From an uncultured SAR86 cluster bacterium (lineage in GTDB: Bacteria; Pseudomonadota; Gammaproteobacteria; Magnimaribacterales; D2472): a stretch of DNA of 64,000 bases. The position numbers and the translations under genes are program-made. The stretch spans positions 22,289 through 86,288 of the forward strand of contig CACJBC010000003.1 in NCBI GenBank assembly GCA_902591565.1, given 5' to 3'. The notes beneath the pieces are model-generated. The model saw only the letters and a program-made list of their open reading frames with translations, was not told where the DNA came from and ran no database searches. Shown here in pieces: positions 53,628-62,195 of this stretch (position 1 is its first letter; each line of letters begins with the position of its first letter).

Positions 53628-54585
53628 AATTTTTCCACCTGAGGCATCTCATAAGATTGCTCTTTTTTTACTAAAGATCTTATATCAATTAAAAATCTTA
53701 AATTTTGTCTTCCCAATTAGTAAACAAGATAACTTCAAATATCTGAATCTTAATTTTAACAATAGGCTTGGAACTGCAGCAGGACTTGATAAAAATGGTG
53801 ATTACATAGACTCACTTGGTGCCTTAGGTTTTGGATTTCTTGAAGTAGGTACTGTTACGCCACTACCCCAAAAAGGTAACCCCAAGCCTAGAGTATTTAG
53901 GCTATTTGATGAACAAGCAGTAATTAATAGACTTGGCTTTAATAATAAAGGCGTAGATTATCTTGTAAGGAACCTTAAAAAAAGAAGATACAATGGTGTT
54001 GTTGGGGTAAATATTGGAGCAAATAAAACCTCTGAGGGTCAGCAGAGAATCAATGATTATCTAATTTGTTTTGAAAAGGTCGCAGAATACTCTGACTATA
54101 TAACTATAAATATTTCTTCTCCTAACACTCCAGGTTTAAGAAATCTTCATCAAGACAAGCATATTAAAAACCTTATAGATTCCTTAGAGGAAAGAGTTAT
54201 AGAACTAAATTTCATTAAACCTATCTTTATCAAAATATCTCCTGACGAATCATTGGAAGTAATTAAAAGCACTGCTGAATATATAAAAAATTCAAATTTA
54301 ACTGGTTTGATAATATCAAACACTACAACAAATCGAGAGATGCTTAAGAATTCAAAATATAAAGACTACCAAGGTGGCTTGTCAGGCAGTCCTTTGATGG
54401 AAAGATCTACATCTTTATTGAAAAAGATCAATGAAGAATTTCCTGAACTTCCAATTATTGGTGTTGGCGGAGTTATGAATAAACTAGATTTTGATAATAA
54501 GCTTGAATCAGGCGCATCACTGGTTCAAATTTACACAGGTTTTATAATCAGTGGGCCTCAAATCGTAAGCGATATATTAAATTAA
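53602..54585 (+). CDS. pyrD: dihydroorotate dehydrogenase (quinone), class 2
   Basis: Fourth step of pyrimidine synthesis, membrane-associated and quinone-dependent. The 327 residues start with the class 2 amphipathic N-terminus (about 1-30). Then come GTAAGLDKNGDYIDSLGALGF, GTVTPLPQKGNPKPR, the catalytic serine in NISSPNTPGLRNLH and GVGGVMNKLDF near the end. The start at 53602 overlaps galU by 26 bases, which fits the family N-terminus well. Confidence 0.95.
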   Translation: MKLILKIIKIFPPEASHKIALFLLKILYQLKILNFVFPISKQDNFKYLNLNFNNRLGTAAGLDKNGDYIDSLGALGFGFLEVGTVTPLPQKGNPKPRVFRLFDEQAVINRLGFNNKGVDYLVRNLKKRRYNGVVGVNIGANKTSEGQQRINDYLICFEKVAEYSDYITINISSPNTPGLRNLHQDKHIKNLIDSLEERVIELNFIKPIFIKISPDESLEVIKSTAEYIKNSNLTGLIISNTTTNREMLKNSKYKDYQGGLSGSPLMERSTSLLKKINEEFPELPIIGVGGVMNKLDFDNKLESGASLVQIYTGFIISGPQIVSDILN

Positions 54586-54592
54586 AAAGCTG

Positions 54593-55027
54593 ATGGAATT
54601 ATTAATTATTTTTATTGTAATATCTTTTCTAATTGGAACCGTCAGCTTTGCATTACCATCAAAGTCTTCAAAAAAAATTTCAGAATTAAGGATGAATGCA
54701 TCTAGGCTAGGATTAAAAATAACACCATCAAATATTGGTAAAAATACATTTAAAAACAGAGATTTAAATTTAATGATTTACAGCCTTAAAAATAATACAA
54801 ATTTAAAAGAAGCACATTTTATTAGAGACAAAGATGAATTAATTTTGTATTCTCCTCTCAAGTTGAAGTACTCAGATGAGTATGATGAGATAAAAAGTAA
54901 ACTTAGATCTCTATCACCGAACGTATTAGAGATAATATTTTCAAACTCTGTTATCGCTTTTATTTGGAGAGAAAAAGCAGGAATTGATGAGCTTGAAAAG
55001 ATATTAAATTTATTAAAAGTTTTCTAA
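54593..55027 (+). CDS. small membrane-anchored protein, function unknown
   Basis: A 144-residue protein with one N-terminal membrane helix (about 1-20) and a soluble, mixed alpha/beta rest. There are no catalytic motifs. It follows pyrD by 7 bases and precedes topA by 59. The RLGLKITPSN segment looks like a conserved core of a small gammaproteobacterial family, but I do not recognise a named one. Confidence 0.7.
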   Translation: MELLIIFIVISFLIGTVSFALPSKSSKKISELRMNASRLGLKITPSNIGKNTFKNRDLNLMIYSLKNNTNLKEAHFIRDKDELILYSPLKLKYSDEYDEIKSKLRSLSPNVLEIIFSNSVIAFIWREKAGIDELEKILNLLKVF

Positions 55028-55086
55028 AACTCTTGTCAAACCAAACTATTTAATGGTATTTCTAAAAAAGGAACAAATTATTTATT

Positions 55087-57702
55087 ATGGCAAAATCATT
55101 AGTAATCGTTGAATCTCCAGCAAAAGCTAAAACAATATCTAAGTACTTGGGTAATGATTTTATTGTTGAATCAAGTGTTGGTCATATCAGAGACCTTCCA
55201 AAAAAATCATCACCAGCTAGCAAAAGAGCATCTATCCCAAAGGATGTGAGTCCTGAAGAAAAAATTAGATTAAAAGCTATCAATGATAGAAATAGGCTCA
55301 TAAGAAGAATGGGTATTGATCCTGATAATGGATGGACTGCTGATTGGCAAATTATTCCAGAAAAAGAAAAAGTAATAAAAAATCTTAGAAAGGCAGCAAA
55401 ACAAGTTGATCGTATTTATTTAGCTACCGACTTAGATAGAGAGGGTGAGGCAATAGCATGGCATCTCAAAGAAGCACTGGGGCCAGAAAAATATGATTAT
55501 TCAAGAGTTAGATTTAATCAAATTACCAAAGCAGCAATTGTTGATTCATTTGCTGACCCAAAAGAAATTGATTTAGATTTAGTCAAAGCATACAGGGCTC
55601 GAAGGTTCCTTGATAAGGTAATTGGATTCGAGTTATCACCTTTATTATGGAAAAAAATTGCTAGAGGACTATCAGCCGGTAGGGTGCAGTCTGTAGCATT
55701 AAGAGTTTTAGATGAAAGAGAAAGATTGATTCAAGAATTTGTTCCCGAAGAATTTTGGGAAGTTTCAATGAGCTTAGGCAAAAGTGATTTATCTATACCT
55801 TTTTCGCTCAATAGAAAAAAATCAGACCCATTATTAAAAGAAGAAGAAGCTAGGAGAATAGAAACTTTAATTAATAATTCTGAGTTATCTATCAATGAGA
55901 TAATAAAAAAACCTGTCAAAGCTAAACCAAGGCCTCCATTTATAACATCAACCCTTCAACAGGCTGCCAGCACTAAGTTAAGTTTTACGGTCAAAAGAAC
56001 TATGCGAGTTGCACAAAAGTTATATGAGGCAGGACACATAACTTACATGAGAACAGACGCTCCAAGTCTTAGTAAAGAATCAATCCAAGACGCAAGAAAT
56101 TACATTAATGAAAGAATTGGTGATAAATATCTCACTAATGCTCCTAGAATATATGCAAGTACAGAAAATGCTCAAGAAGCTCATGAGGCCATCAGACCTA
56201 CTAATGCTTATATGACTCCTAATGATTTGTTGAATCAAACAGAAGAAGAAAAAAGACTCTATCAACTAATATGGCAGCAATACATAGCTTCTCAAATGCC
56301 TGACGCTGAATATTTATCTACTTCAGCAAAAATAGTTATTGATGAATACATTTTTTCTGCTAAAGGTAGAGAAGTTGTCTTTGATGGTTATACGAAAGTA
56401 TCTCAACCTGCCAAATCAGATGATGAAGATATTTTGCCCCCATTGAATGAAGGACAAGTTCTGACATTAAATGAGGTTAATTTAGAACAAAAATTTACCA
56501 AACCACCTGCAAGATTCTCTGAAGCAGCATTAGTTAAAGAATTAGAAAAGAAAGGAATAGGCAGACCCTCAACTTATGCAAATATTATTTCTACTATCCA
56601 AGATAGAGGTTATGTTGAAATTCAAAACAGAAGATTTTTTGTTAAAAAAATTGGACACATAGTAACTGAAAGATTACTAGAAAGTTTTGATGACATCATG
56701 GATTATGAATTTACTGCTAATTTAGAAAATAATTTGGATAGAGTTGCGCAAGGTGAAGTTGATTGGAGAAACGTATTAGATGATTTTTATACATCATTTA
56801 AAACTGATTTAGCTTCAGCATCAGATGAAAATACTGGAATGAGGGGTAATAGGCCAACTTCTACAGACATTATATGCCCATGTGGCAAAACCAATATGGT
56901 TATAAGAAATTCTTCAAATGGTGTTTTTCTTGGTTGCTCTGGATATCAAAATACTGGCGATGATAAATGTAAAGAAACTTTAAATCTTATTTCCGGTGAT
57001 GAAGCAGTCAGTATAGATGATACCGAAGAGGCTGAAAATCTATTAATCAAAAAAAGATGTCCTAAGTGTGATACCAGTATGGACAATTACCTTATTGACG
57101 AAAATAGAAAACTTCATGTATGTGGTAAAAACCCTGATTGTGACGGATACCTTGTTGAACAAGGACAATTTAAGATAAAAGGATATGATGGTCCTACACT
57201 AGAATGTCATAAATGTGGCTCAGAGATGCAATTAAAAACTGGAAGATTTGGTAAATATTTCGGTTGTCTTAATGATAATTGTGGTGCAACTAGGGCATTG
57301 CAAAGAAATGGTGAGCCAAAGCCGTTAATGATGGAACCTATTTCTTTGCCTGATTTGTCATGTTTAAAGTGTGAGGATCATTATCTTCTTAGAGATAGCA
57401 TGAAGGGCTTGTTCTTAGCAGCAAGTAAGTATCCTAAAAATAGAGAGACTAGAGCTCCAAAGGTTTCAGAAATTAATAATTTATCAAATGAAATTCTAGA
57501 AGCGTGTAGATTTCTTCCAAATACCGATAAGCATTCGTATCTTATGAGTGCTCCAGAAAAAGACAGGGATGGCAATCCTTATGTCATAAGATATAACAAA
57601 TCTGAAGATGTTCACTACTTGGCATCTGAAAAAGATGGAAAAAAAACAAAATGGACTGCTGTTTATAATAATGGAGAGTGGGTTCAAAACCTCAAAAGTT
57701 AG
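55087..57702 (+). CDS. topA: DNA topoisomerase I
   Basis: Relaxes negative supercoils. The 871 residues match the family. It shows the TOPRIM opening LVIVESPAKAKTISKYLG, the acidic LATDLDREGEAIAWHL, the active-site tyrosine in HITYMRTDA (about 322) and three C-terminal zinc-finger-like units: CPCGK...CSGY, CPKCD...CGKNPDC and CHKCG...CLNDNC. A further CLKC unit lies near 760, ahead of the C-terminal tail. Confidence 0.96.
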   Translation: MAKSLVIVESPAKAKTISKYLGNDFIVESSVGHIRDLPKKSSPASKRASIPKDVSPEEKIRLKAINDRNRLIRRMGIDPDNGWTADWQIIPEKEKVIKNLRKAAKQVDRIYLATDLDREGEAIAWHLKEALGPEKYDYSRVRFNQITKAAIVDSFADPKEIDLDLVKAYRARRFLDKVIGFELSPLLWKKIARGLSAGRVQSVALRVLDERERLIQEFVPEEFWEVSMSLGKSDLSIPFSLNRKKSDPLLKEEEARRIETLINNSELSINEIIKKPVKAKPRPPFITSTLQQAASTKLSFTVKRTMRVAQKLYEAGHITYMRTDAPSLSKESIQDARNYINERIGDKYLTNAPRIYASTENAQEAHEAIRPTNAYMTPNDLLNQTEEEKRLYQLIWQQYIASQMPDAEYLSTSAKIVIDEYIFSAKGREVVFDGYTKVSQPAKSDDEDILPPLNEGQVLTLNEVNLEQKFTKPPARFSEAALVKELEKKGIGRPSTYANIISTIQDRGYVEIQNRRFFVKKIGHIVTERLLESFDDIMDYEFTANLENNLDRVAQGEVDWRNVLDDFYTSFKTDLASASDENTGMRGNRPTSTDIICPCGKTNMVIRNSSNGVFLGCSGYQNTGDDKCKETLNLISGDEAVSIDDTEEAENLLIKKRCPKCDTSMDNYLIDENRKLHVCGKNPDCDGYLVEQGQFKIKGYDGPTLECHKCGSEMQLKTGRFGKYFGCLNDNCGATRALQRNGEPKPLMMEPISLPDLSCLKCEDHYLLRDSMKGLFLAASKYPKNRETRAPKVSEINNLSNEILEACRFLPNTDKHSYLMSAPEKDRDGNPYVIRYNKSEDVHYLASEKDGKKTKWTAVYNNGEWVQNLKS

Positions 57703-58124
57703 TGAGTGCAAAAGAATTAGTCAATCTATATATAGATATCTGTGATCAAATCTTAGTTGATAATAATTTAAATCAAAATAATAAATATTTATTTTTTTCC
57801 TCTATTGAGCAAAGCATTGATCAGTTTGCAGTTAATTTGCATACAGAATTAAATTTAAATATTTCAAATTTTCATGATTTTAATTTTTATGCTAAGTGGA
57901 AACTACTATCCAATGAAGCTGCTCTTGCAAACATTATCAAAAGAGAGATAAATGATGATGGATTTTTATCAGATATATTGATAGCAAAAGATAAACTTTT
58001 AAAACCTATAGATACATCAATAATTACCTCAAATGATCCTATTAACTTGAAAAAACTAAATTCGATATTAGATAAATATAAAAGCTTTATATTGTTGCTT
58101 CGCAAAACCCTCGAGGAGTGTTAA
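57702..58124 (+). CDS. DUF6586-like protein, function unknown
   Basis: A helical protein of about 140 residues, starting at GTG 57702, whose first base is also the last base of the topA stop codon. It begins SAKELVNLYIDICDQIL and has no motif I can name. Its place directly after topA and before another small gene and lexA matches PA3010 in P. aeruginosa (topA-PA3010-PA3009-sulA-lexA), so it is probably the orthologue. GTG 57678 is an alternative start. Confidence 0.72.
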   Translation: MSAKELVNLYIDICDQILVDNNLNQNNKYLFFSSIEQSIDQFAVNLHTELNLNISNFHDFNFYAKWKLLSNEAALANIIKREINDDGFLSDILIAKDKLLKPIDTSIITSNDPINLKKLNSILDKYKSFILLLRKTLEEC

Positions 58125-58146
58125 GCTTCATTAATACGGAGAAATT

Positions 58147-58404
58147 ATGTCAAATTACTTAGAATTAGCTCAATTACCAGACGGAACTATTGTTTTAAGA
58201 AGATCAGATGATCACGATAACCCAATAGTGAAGATTGAGTTTTCAAATGAATCTAAGGAATTTTTGCAAGGACAGGAACTTTCTGTTGCTAAGGAGATGA
58301 TCAGAGCTGGTATTGAAAGTGTAAGTGGTAATGTAAGTGATTTTGATGAGTTTTTTGACAATCAAAAAGAGAGACTCTCAAAGAAGACAGTGATATTGCA
58401 CTAA
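58147..58404 (+). CDS. PA3009-like small protein, function unknown
   Basis: An 85-residue protein with the core LELAQLPDGTIVLRRSDD and QELSVAKEMIRAGIESV. It resembles the small hypothetical gene between topA and lexA in pseudomonads, judged by position and general composition. A GGAG-like Shine-Dalgarno (CGGAGAAATT) precedes the ATG. It converges with lexA with a 4-base overlap. The pseudomonad sulA that follows there is missing here. Confidence 0.72.
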   Translation: MSNYLELAQLPDGTIVLRRSDDHDNPIVKIEFSNESKEFLQGQELSVAKEMIRAGIESVSGNVSDFDEFFDNQKERLSKKTVILH

Positions 58405-59015
58405 TTCTCTCTGATTAGTCCGACACTTTTTCCTTCTATATATAACTCAGTCTCCTCAAGATTAACTTCAATATCACTAAACTCTTTATTTGCTGGTTTT
58501 AAGTGAACTATATTTGGAGCACTTCTTTGAAAATATTTAACCGTTACCTCATCTTCTATTCTTGCAATAACAATATCACCATTTTTAATTTCTTGAGTTT
58601 TTTTAACAGCAATCAAATCATCTTCCATAATTCCAGCATCTTTCATACTAAGACCTCTAACCCTTAGGAAATAATCAAAGTCAGATCCAAAGAAACCTTT
58701 TGGACAATTTAGTACTTTTTCAACATTTTCACTTGCTAAAGTTGGTGACCCAGCAGCAACTAATCCAACTATGGGATACTCGTTACCCTCATGCTTAATT
58801 TCTGGATTATTTATTGATATACCTCTTGAGGTACCGCTTTCTATTGAAATAAAGTCTTTCTTTTCAAGAGCTCTTAGGTGAGTTTCAGCCGAATTAGGTG
58901 ATTTAAATCCTAGCTCTCTACAAATATCTGCTCTTGTAGGAGGAAAGCCTGTTTTATTTATGTATACTTGAATACAATCAAGCACTTTTTGTTGTTGAGG
59001 TGTAATATTTTTCAT
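58401..59015 (-). CDS. lexA: LexA repressor
   Basis: SOS-response repressor of 204 residues. The winged-helix N-terminus holds the recognition helix region TRADICRELGFKS. The self-cleavage bond is A88-G89 in LVAAGSP. Active-site serine S123 (RGLSM) and lysine K160 (VTVKYF) complete the dyad. On DNA damage, RecA-stimulated cleavage inactivates it. The SOS box upstream (59029-59048) indicates autoregulation. Confidence 0.95.
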   Translation of the reverse strand: MKNITPQQQKVLDCIQVYINKTGFPPTRADICRELGFKSPNSAETHLRALEKKDFISIESGTSRGISINNPEIKHEGNEYPIVGLVAAGSPTLASENVEKVLNCPKGFFGSDFDYFLRVRGLSMKDAGIMEDDLIAVKKTQEIKNGDIVIARIEDEVTVKYFQRSAPNIVHLKPANKEFSDIEVNLEETELYIEGKSVGLIREN

Positions 59016-59028
59016 AATGTTTTAAATA

Positions 59029-59048
59029 TACTATATATTTATACAGTA
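59029..59048. promoter_or_regulatory. LexA operator (SOS box)
   Basis: The 20-base site beginning TACTATATAT and ending TATACAGTA matches the E. coli SOS consensus at 18 of 20 positions; the core is CTAT-N8-ACAG (59031-59046). It lies 13 bases upstream of the lexA start and 35 upstream of the divergent nucleotidase start, in a position to repress both. Confidence 0.85.
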
Positions 59049-59074
59049 TAATGCCATTTAGCTTTTAAAATCAA
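59045..59074 (-). promoter_or_regulatory. lexA promoter
   Basis: On the minus strand TTGATT (59069-59074) and TATACT (59045-59050) are separated by 18 bases. The predicted transcription start (about 59038) falls inside the SOS box, as expected for LexA repression. Confidence 0.5.
59047..59052 (+). promoter_or_regulatory. -10 element of the nucleotidase-thrH-queH operon
   Basis: TATAAT (59047-59052) on the plus strand abuts and overlaps the SOS box by two bases, so LexA bound there would block this promoter. The expected transcription start is about 59059, leaving a leader of about 25 bases to the ATG at 59084. The -35 is weak. Confidence 0.45.
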
Positions 59075-59083
59075 TATAAAATT

Positions 59084-59986
59084 ATGAGTAAAAAATCAAA
59101 ATTAATTATAGGCATATCTTCAAGAGCTTTATTTAATCTTGATAAAAGCCATGAGATATATGAAAAAGAAGGCTTAGAATCATACAGAGATTATCAAATA
59201 GCAAATGAAGATAAAACACTTGAGCCAGGTGAAGCTTTTGGTTTGGTTAAAAAAATTCTAGGCATTAATTCCTTATACAAAGACGAAAATAGAATTGAAG
59301 TAATTCTATTATCTAGAAATACATCAGATACTGGCTTAAGAATAAGAAACTCTATAGAAGCTCATGGCTTAGATATAAGCAGAGCAGCATTTTGTGGAGG
59401 TGAAAGCCCTCATAGGTATGTAAAAGATTTTGGGGTTCATCTTTTTTTATCAAGCAGCTTTGAGGATGTAAAACTGGCCATTGAAAGCAATGTTGCAGCG
59501 GCAACAATAATTTCAAGAGATGGAGAATGCAACATGCATTCTGAAAATGATCAATTGAAAATAGCATTTGATGGAGATGCAGTGATTTTCTCAGATGATT
59601 CTGAAAAAGTTTTTCATGAAGAAGGGTTAGATGCATTTATTGAAAATGAAGTTAAGGCAACTACCACATTAAAAGAGGGGCCATTTAAATCATTTTTAGT
59701 AGAACTAAATAAAATTCAAAATGATTTTGATATCAATCAATGCCCAATCAGAACAGCACTTGTAACCGCTAGATCGGCTCCATCTGACAAGCGTGTAATA
59801 AAAACATTGAGAGAATGGGGTGTCAGGATTGATGAATCATTATTCCTTGGTGGGATGTCTAAACAACATTTTCTTAAATCTTTTCAAGCAGACATCTTTT
59901 TTGATGACCAAAAAAAACATATCATGGACGCTATTGAAACAACCGCCTCTGGACATGTTCCCTATGGCATAAAAAATAAACAATAA
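59084..59986 (+). CDS. cytosolic 5'-nucleotidase (cN-I family)
   Basis: A 300-residue HAD-like nucleotidase. It opens LIIGISSRALFNLDKSHEIYE, followed by ANEDKTLEPGEAFGLVKKIL and ending with EWGVRIDESLFLGGMSKQHFLKSFQ and FFDD. This matches the NT5C1/cN-I group that dephosphorylates nucleoside monophosphates such as AMP. First gene of a likely operon with thrH and queH; the spacing to thrH is 9 bases. The SOS box in its promoter region hints at damage-inducible expression. Confidence 0.82.
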   Translation: MSKKSKLIIGISSRALFNLDKSHEIYEKEGLESYRDYQIANEDKTLEPGEAFGLVKKILGINSLYKDENRIEVILLSRNTSDTGLRIRNSIEAHGLDISRAAFCGGESPHRYVKDFGVHLFLSSSFEDVKLAIESNVAAATIISRDGECNMHSENDQLKIAFDGDAVIFSDDSEKVFHEEGLDAFIENEVKATTTLKEGPFKSFLVELNKIQNDFDINQCPIRTALVTARSAPSDKRVIKTLREWGVRIDESLFLGGMSKQHFLKSFQADIFFDDQKKHIMDAIETTASGHVPYGIKNKQ

Positions 59987-59995
59987 GGATCACAA

Positions 59996-60604
59996 ATGGA
60001 AATAGTATGTTTTGATATGGAAGGAACTTTAACACCTGAAATATGGGAGCAAATAGCTTTAAATACTGGAGTTGAAGAATTCAATAAAACTACTAGAGAT
60101 ATACCTGATTATTCAGATCTAATGGACTTTAGACTTGAAGTCATGAAAAAACATAATCTTAAATTATCAGATATCCAAAAAGCATCAGGAGAATTAAATC
60201 TTTTAGATGGTGCAGAAGATTTCTTAAACAGTATTAGATCTAATTTCCAAGTTGTTATTCTTTCGGATACATTCCATGAAATAGCTAAAGCTTTAATGGA
60301 AAAGATGGGTCACCCATTTTTATTATGTCATAACTTAGAGGTTGAAAATGATGAGGTCATCTCATATAAGCTAAGGCATAAGCAAGCTAAAAAACAAGCA
60401 ATTATGGCTTTTCAATCAATTGGATATAGATGTATTGCTGCGGGAGACTCTTATAATGATATACAGATGTTCGAAGTTGCTGAAAAAGGTTTTTTTATGA
60501 ATGCACCAGAAAAGATTGCTGCAAGTCATCCTGACATTCCATCATTCCATAATTACGACGATTTAGAAAATGCCATTCTAAAAAGTTCTATTTTTGTAAA
60601 ATGA
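59996..60604 (+). CDS. thrH: bifunctional phosphoserine phosphatase/homoserine phosphotransferase
   Basis: HAD-superfamily enzyme of 202 residues. The catalytic loop is [10 protein letters not shown]; the ThrH-type Asp-x-Glu replaces the usual Asp-x-Asp. It also has [33 protein letters not shown] and [11 protein letters not shown], which are closely like Pseudomonas ThrH. That enzyme removes phosphate from phosphoserine and can transfer it to homoserine. It overlaps queH by 4 bases. Confidence 0.92.
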   Translation: MEIVCFDMEGTLTPEIWEQIALNTGVEEFNKTTRDIPDYSDLMDFRLEVMKKHNLKLSDIQKASGELNLLDGAEDFLNSIRSNFQVVILSDTFHEIAKALMEKMGHPFLLCHNLEVENDEVISYKLRHKQAKKQAIMAFQSIGYRCIAAGDSYNDIQMFEVAEKGFFMNAPEKIAASHPDIPSFHNYDDLENAILKSSIFVK

Positions 60605-61263
60605 GTGACTATTTAAAATTAGATAATTACGAAAGACCAAAACTTCAGATGCCTAAAGAAGGCTCTGATTTATTGCTTCATAGTTGTTGTGCTCCATGTG
60701 CTGGAGAAATATTGGAGGCCTTGGCAGCATCTGATATTAAAACAACAGTCTATTTTTATAATCCGAATATCCACCCAAAGGAAGAATATGAAATTAGAAA
60801 AAATGAAAATAGAAGATTTTGTGAAAAGCTAGGATTTGAATGCATTGACGGTGATTATGATAAAGATAATTGGTTTGAGAGAATTAAAGGTCTTGAAGAT
60901 GAGCCTGAAAGAGGAGAAAGGTGTACAAAGTGCTTTGATATGAGGTTTGAGAGGTCCGCTCTTTATGCAAAAGAAAACAATTTTTCTGTTTATGCAACAA
61001 CACTTGGTATATCCAGATGGAAAGACATGAATCAAATTAATTCAGCAGGTCATAGAGCTGCTGATAGATATGATGATGTTGTTTATTGGGACTTCAATTG
61101 GAGAAAGCAGGGTGGTTCCTCAAGGATGATTGAGATTTCTAAAAGAGAAGAATTTTATCAGCAAGAATATTGTGGTTGTGTTTATAGCCTAAGAGATACC
61201 AATCGATGGAGAAGAAAGAACAACAAAGACAGAATTATCAGAGGAGTAAAATTCTATAGTTAG
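60601..61263 (+). CDS. queH: epoxyqueuosine reductase QueH
   Basis: Last step of queuosine synthesis in tRNA. The 220 residues contain the QueH/DUF208 cysteine pattern: HSCCAPC near 28-34, [12 protein letters not shown] near 101-112 and EYCGCVYS near 196-203. [14 protein letters not shown] is also typical. QueH is a cobalamin-independent alternative to QueG, which fits an organism with reduced needs. It is in a 4-base overlap with thrH. Confidence 0.93.
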   Translation: MSDYLKLDNYERPKLQMPKEGSDLLLHSCCAPCAGEILEALAASDIKTTVYFYNPNIHPKEEYEIRKNENRRFCEKLGFECIDGDYDKDNWFERIKGLEDEPERGERCTKCFDMRFERSALYAKENNFSVYATTLGISRWKDMNQINSAGHRAADRYDDVVYWDFNWRKQGGSSRMIEISKREEFYQQEYCGCVYSLRDTNRWRRKNNKDRIIRGVKFYS

Positions 61264-61269
61264 TCAGAT

Positions 61270-61299
61270 TTGGGAATTGGTATATTTGTGTTCTATAAT
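61270..61299 (+). promoter_or_regulatory. promoter of the prp operon
   Basis: TTGGGA (61270-61275) and TATAAT (61294-61299) are 18 bases apart. The ATG of prpB is at 61308, so the mRNA leader would be about two bases, and no Shine-Dalgarno is present. No operator for a PrpR-type regulator was recognised. Confidence 0.5.
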
Positions 61300-61307
61300 C
61301 TCCAACC

Positions 61308-62177
61308 ATGTCAGCAGGCAGAAAATTCAGAAAAGTACTTAAAGATAATACTCCACTTATTATTCCAGGCGCTATTAATGCCTACTCAGCAATATTAGCT
61401 GAAAAATCAGGTCATAAAGCAGTGTACTTATCAGGCGGTGGAGTTGCTGCTGCTTCATATGGAATTCCTGATTTAGGGATTACATCTATGGAAGATGTTC
61501 TTATAGATGTTAAAAGAATTACAAGCGCTTCGTCTTTACCACTCCTTGTTGATATTGATACTGGTTGGGGAGGAGCTTATAACATTGCTAAAACAATAAA
61601 AAATATGATTGATGCTGGCTGTGCTGCAGTTCATATGGAAGATCAAATATCACAAAAAAGATGTGGTCACAGACCTAACAAATCATTAGTTTCGAAAAAT
61701 GAAATGCAAGACAGAATAAAAGCAGCTGTGGATGGAAGGCATGATGAAGAATTTTTTATTATGGCCAGAACTGATGCAATTGCATCAGAGGGCATTGAGG
61801 GTGCAATTGATCGAATTGGTTCTTATATTACCGAAGGAGCTGATGGTATATTTCTTGAGGCAGCAACAACTCTTGATGAATATGATGCTGTAAAAAAAGC
61901 ATTTAATATTCCAATTCTTGCAAACATTACTGAGTTTGGAAAAACTCCATTATTTACAAAAGACGAACTTCATAAGGTTGGGGTTGATATGATTCTCTTC
62001 CCATTAAGTGCTTTTAGGGCAATGAGCAAGATTGCGGAAAAAGTTTACATTTCGATTGCTAAAGAGGGGACACAGAAAGATCTGTTAGATATAATGCAGA
62101 CCCGGGAAGAATTATACGATCGATTAAATTATCACAGTTTTGAACAAAAATTGGATGAACTATATAAAGAAGAATAA
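61308..62177 (+). CDS. prpB: 2-methylisocitrate lyase
   Basis: Cleaves 2-methylisocitrate to pyruvate and succinate in the methylcitrate cycle. The 289 residues fit PrpB (about 296). The PEP-mutase/isocitrate-lyase features are IPGAINAYSAILAEKSG, YLSGGGVAAASYG, DIDTGWGG, the active cysteine in the KRCGHRPNKSLV motif, and ARTDAIASEG. The promoter at 61270-61299 lies immediately upstream. It is followed after 18 bases by prpC. Confidence 0.95.
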   Translation: MSAGRKFRKVLKDNTPLIIPGAINAYSAILAEKSGHKAVYLSGGGVAAASYGIPDLGITSMEDVLIDVKRITSASSLPLLVDIDTGWGGAYNIAKTIKNMIDAGCAAVHMEDQISQKRCGHRPNKSLVSKNEMQDRIKAAVDGRHDEEFFIMARTDAIASEGIEGAIDRIGSYITEGADGIFLEAATTLDEYDAVKKAFNIPILANITEFGKTPLFTKDELHKVGVDMILFPLSAFRAMSKIAEKVYISIAKEGTQKDLLDIMQTREELYDRLNYHSFEQKLDELYKEE

Positions 62178-62195
62178 AGAGGGATACTAAATATT

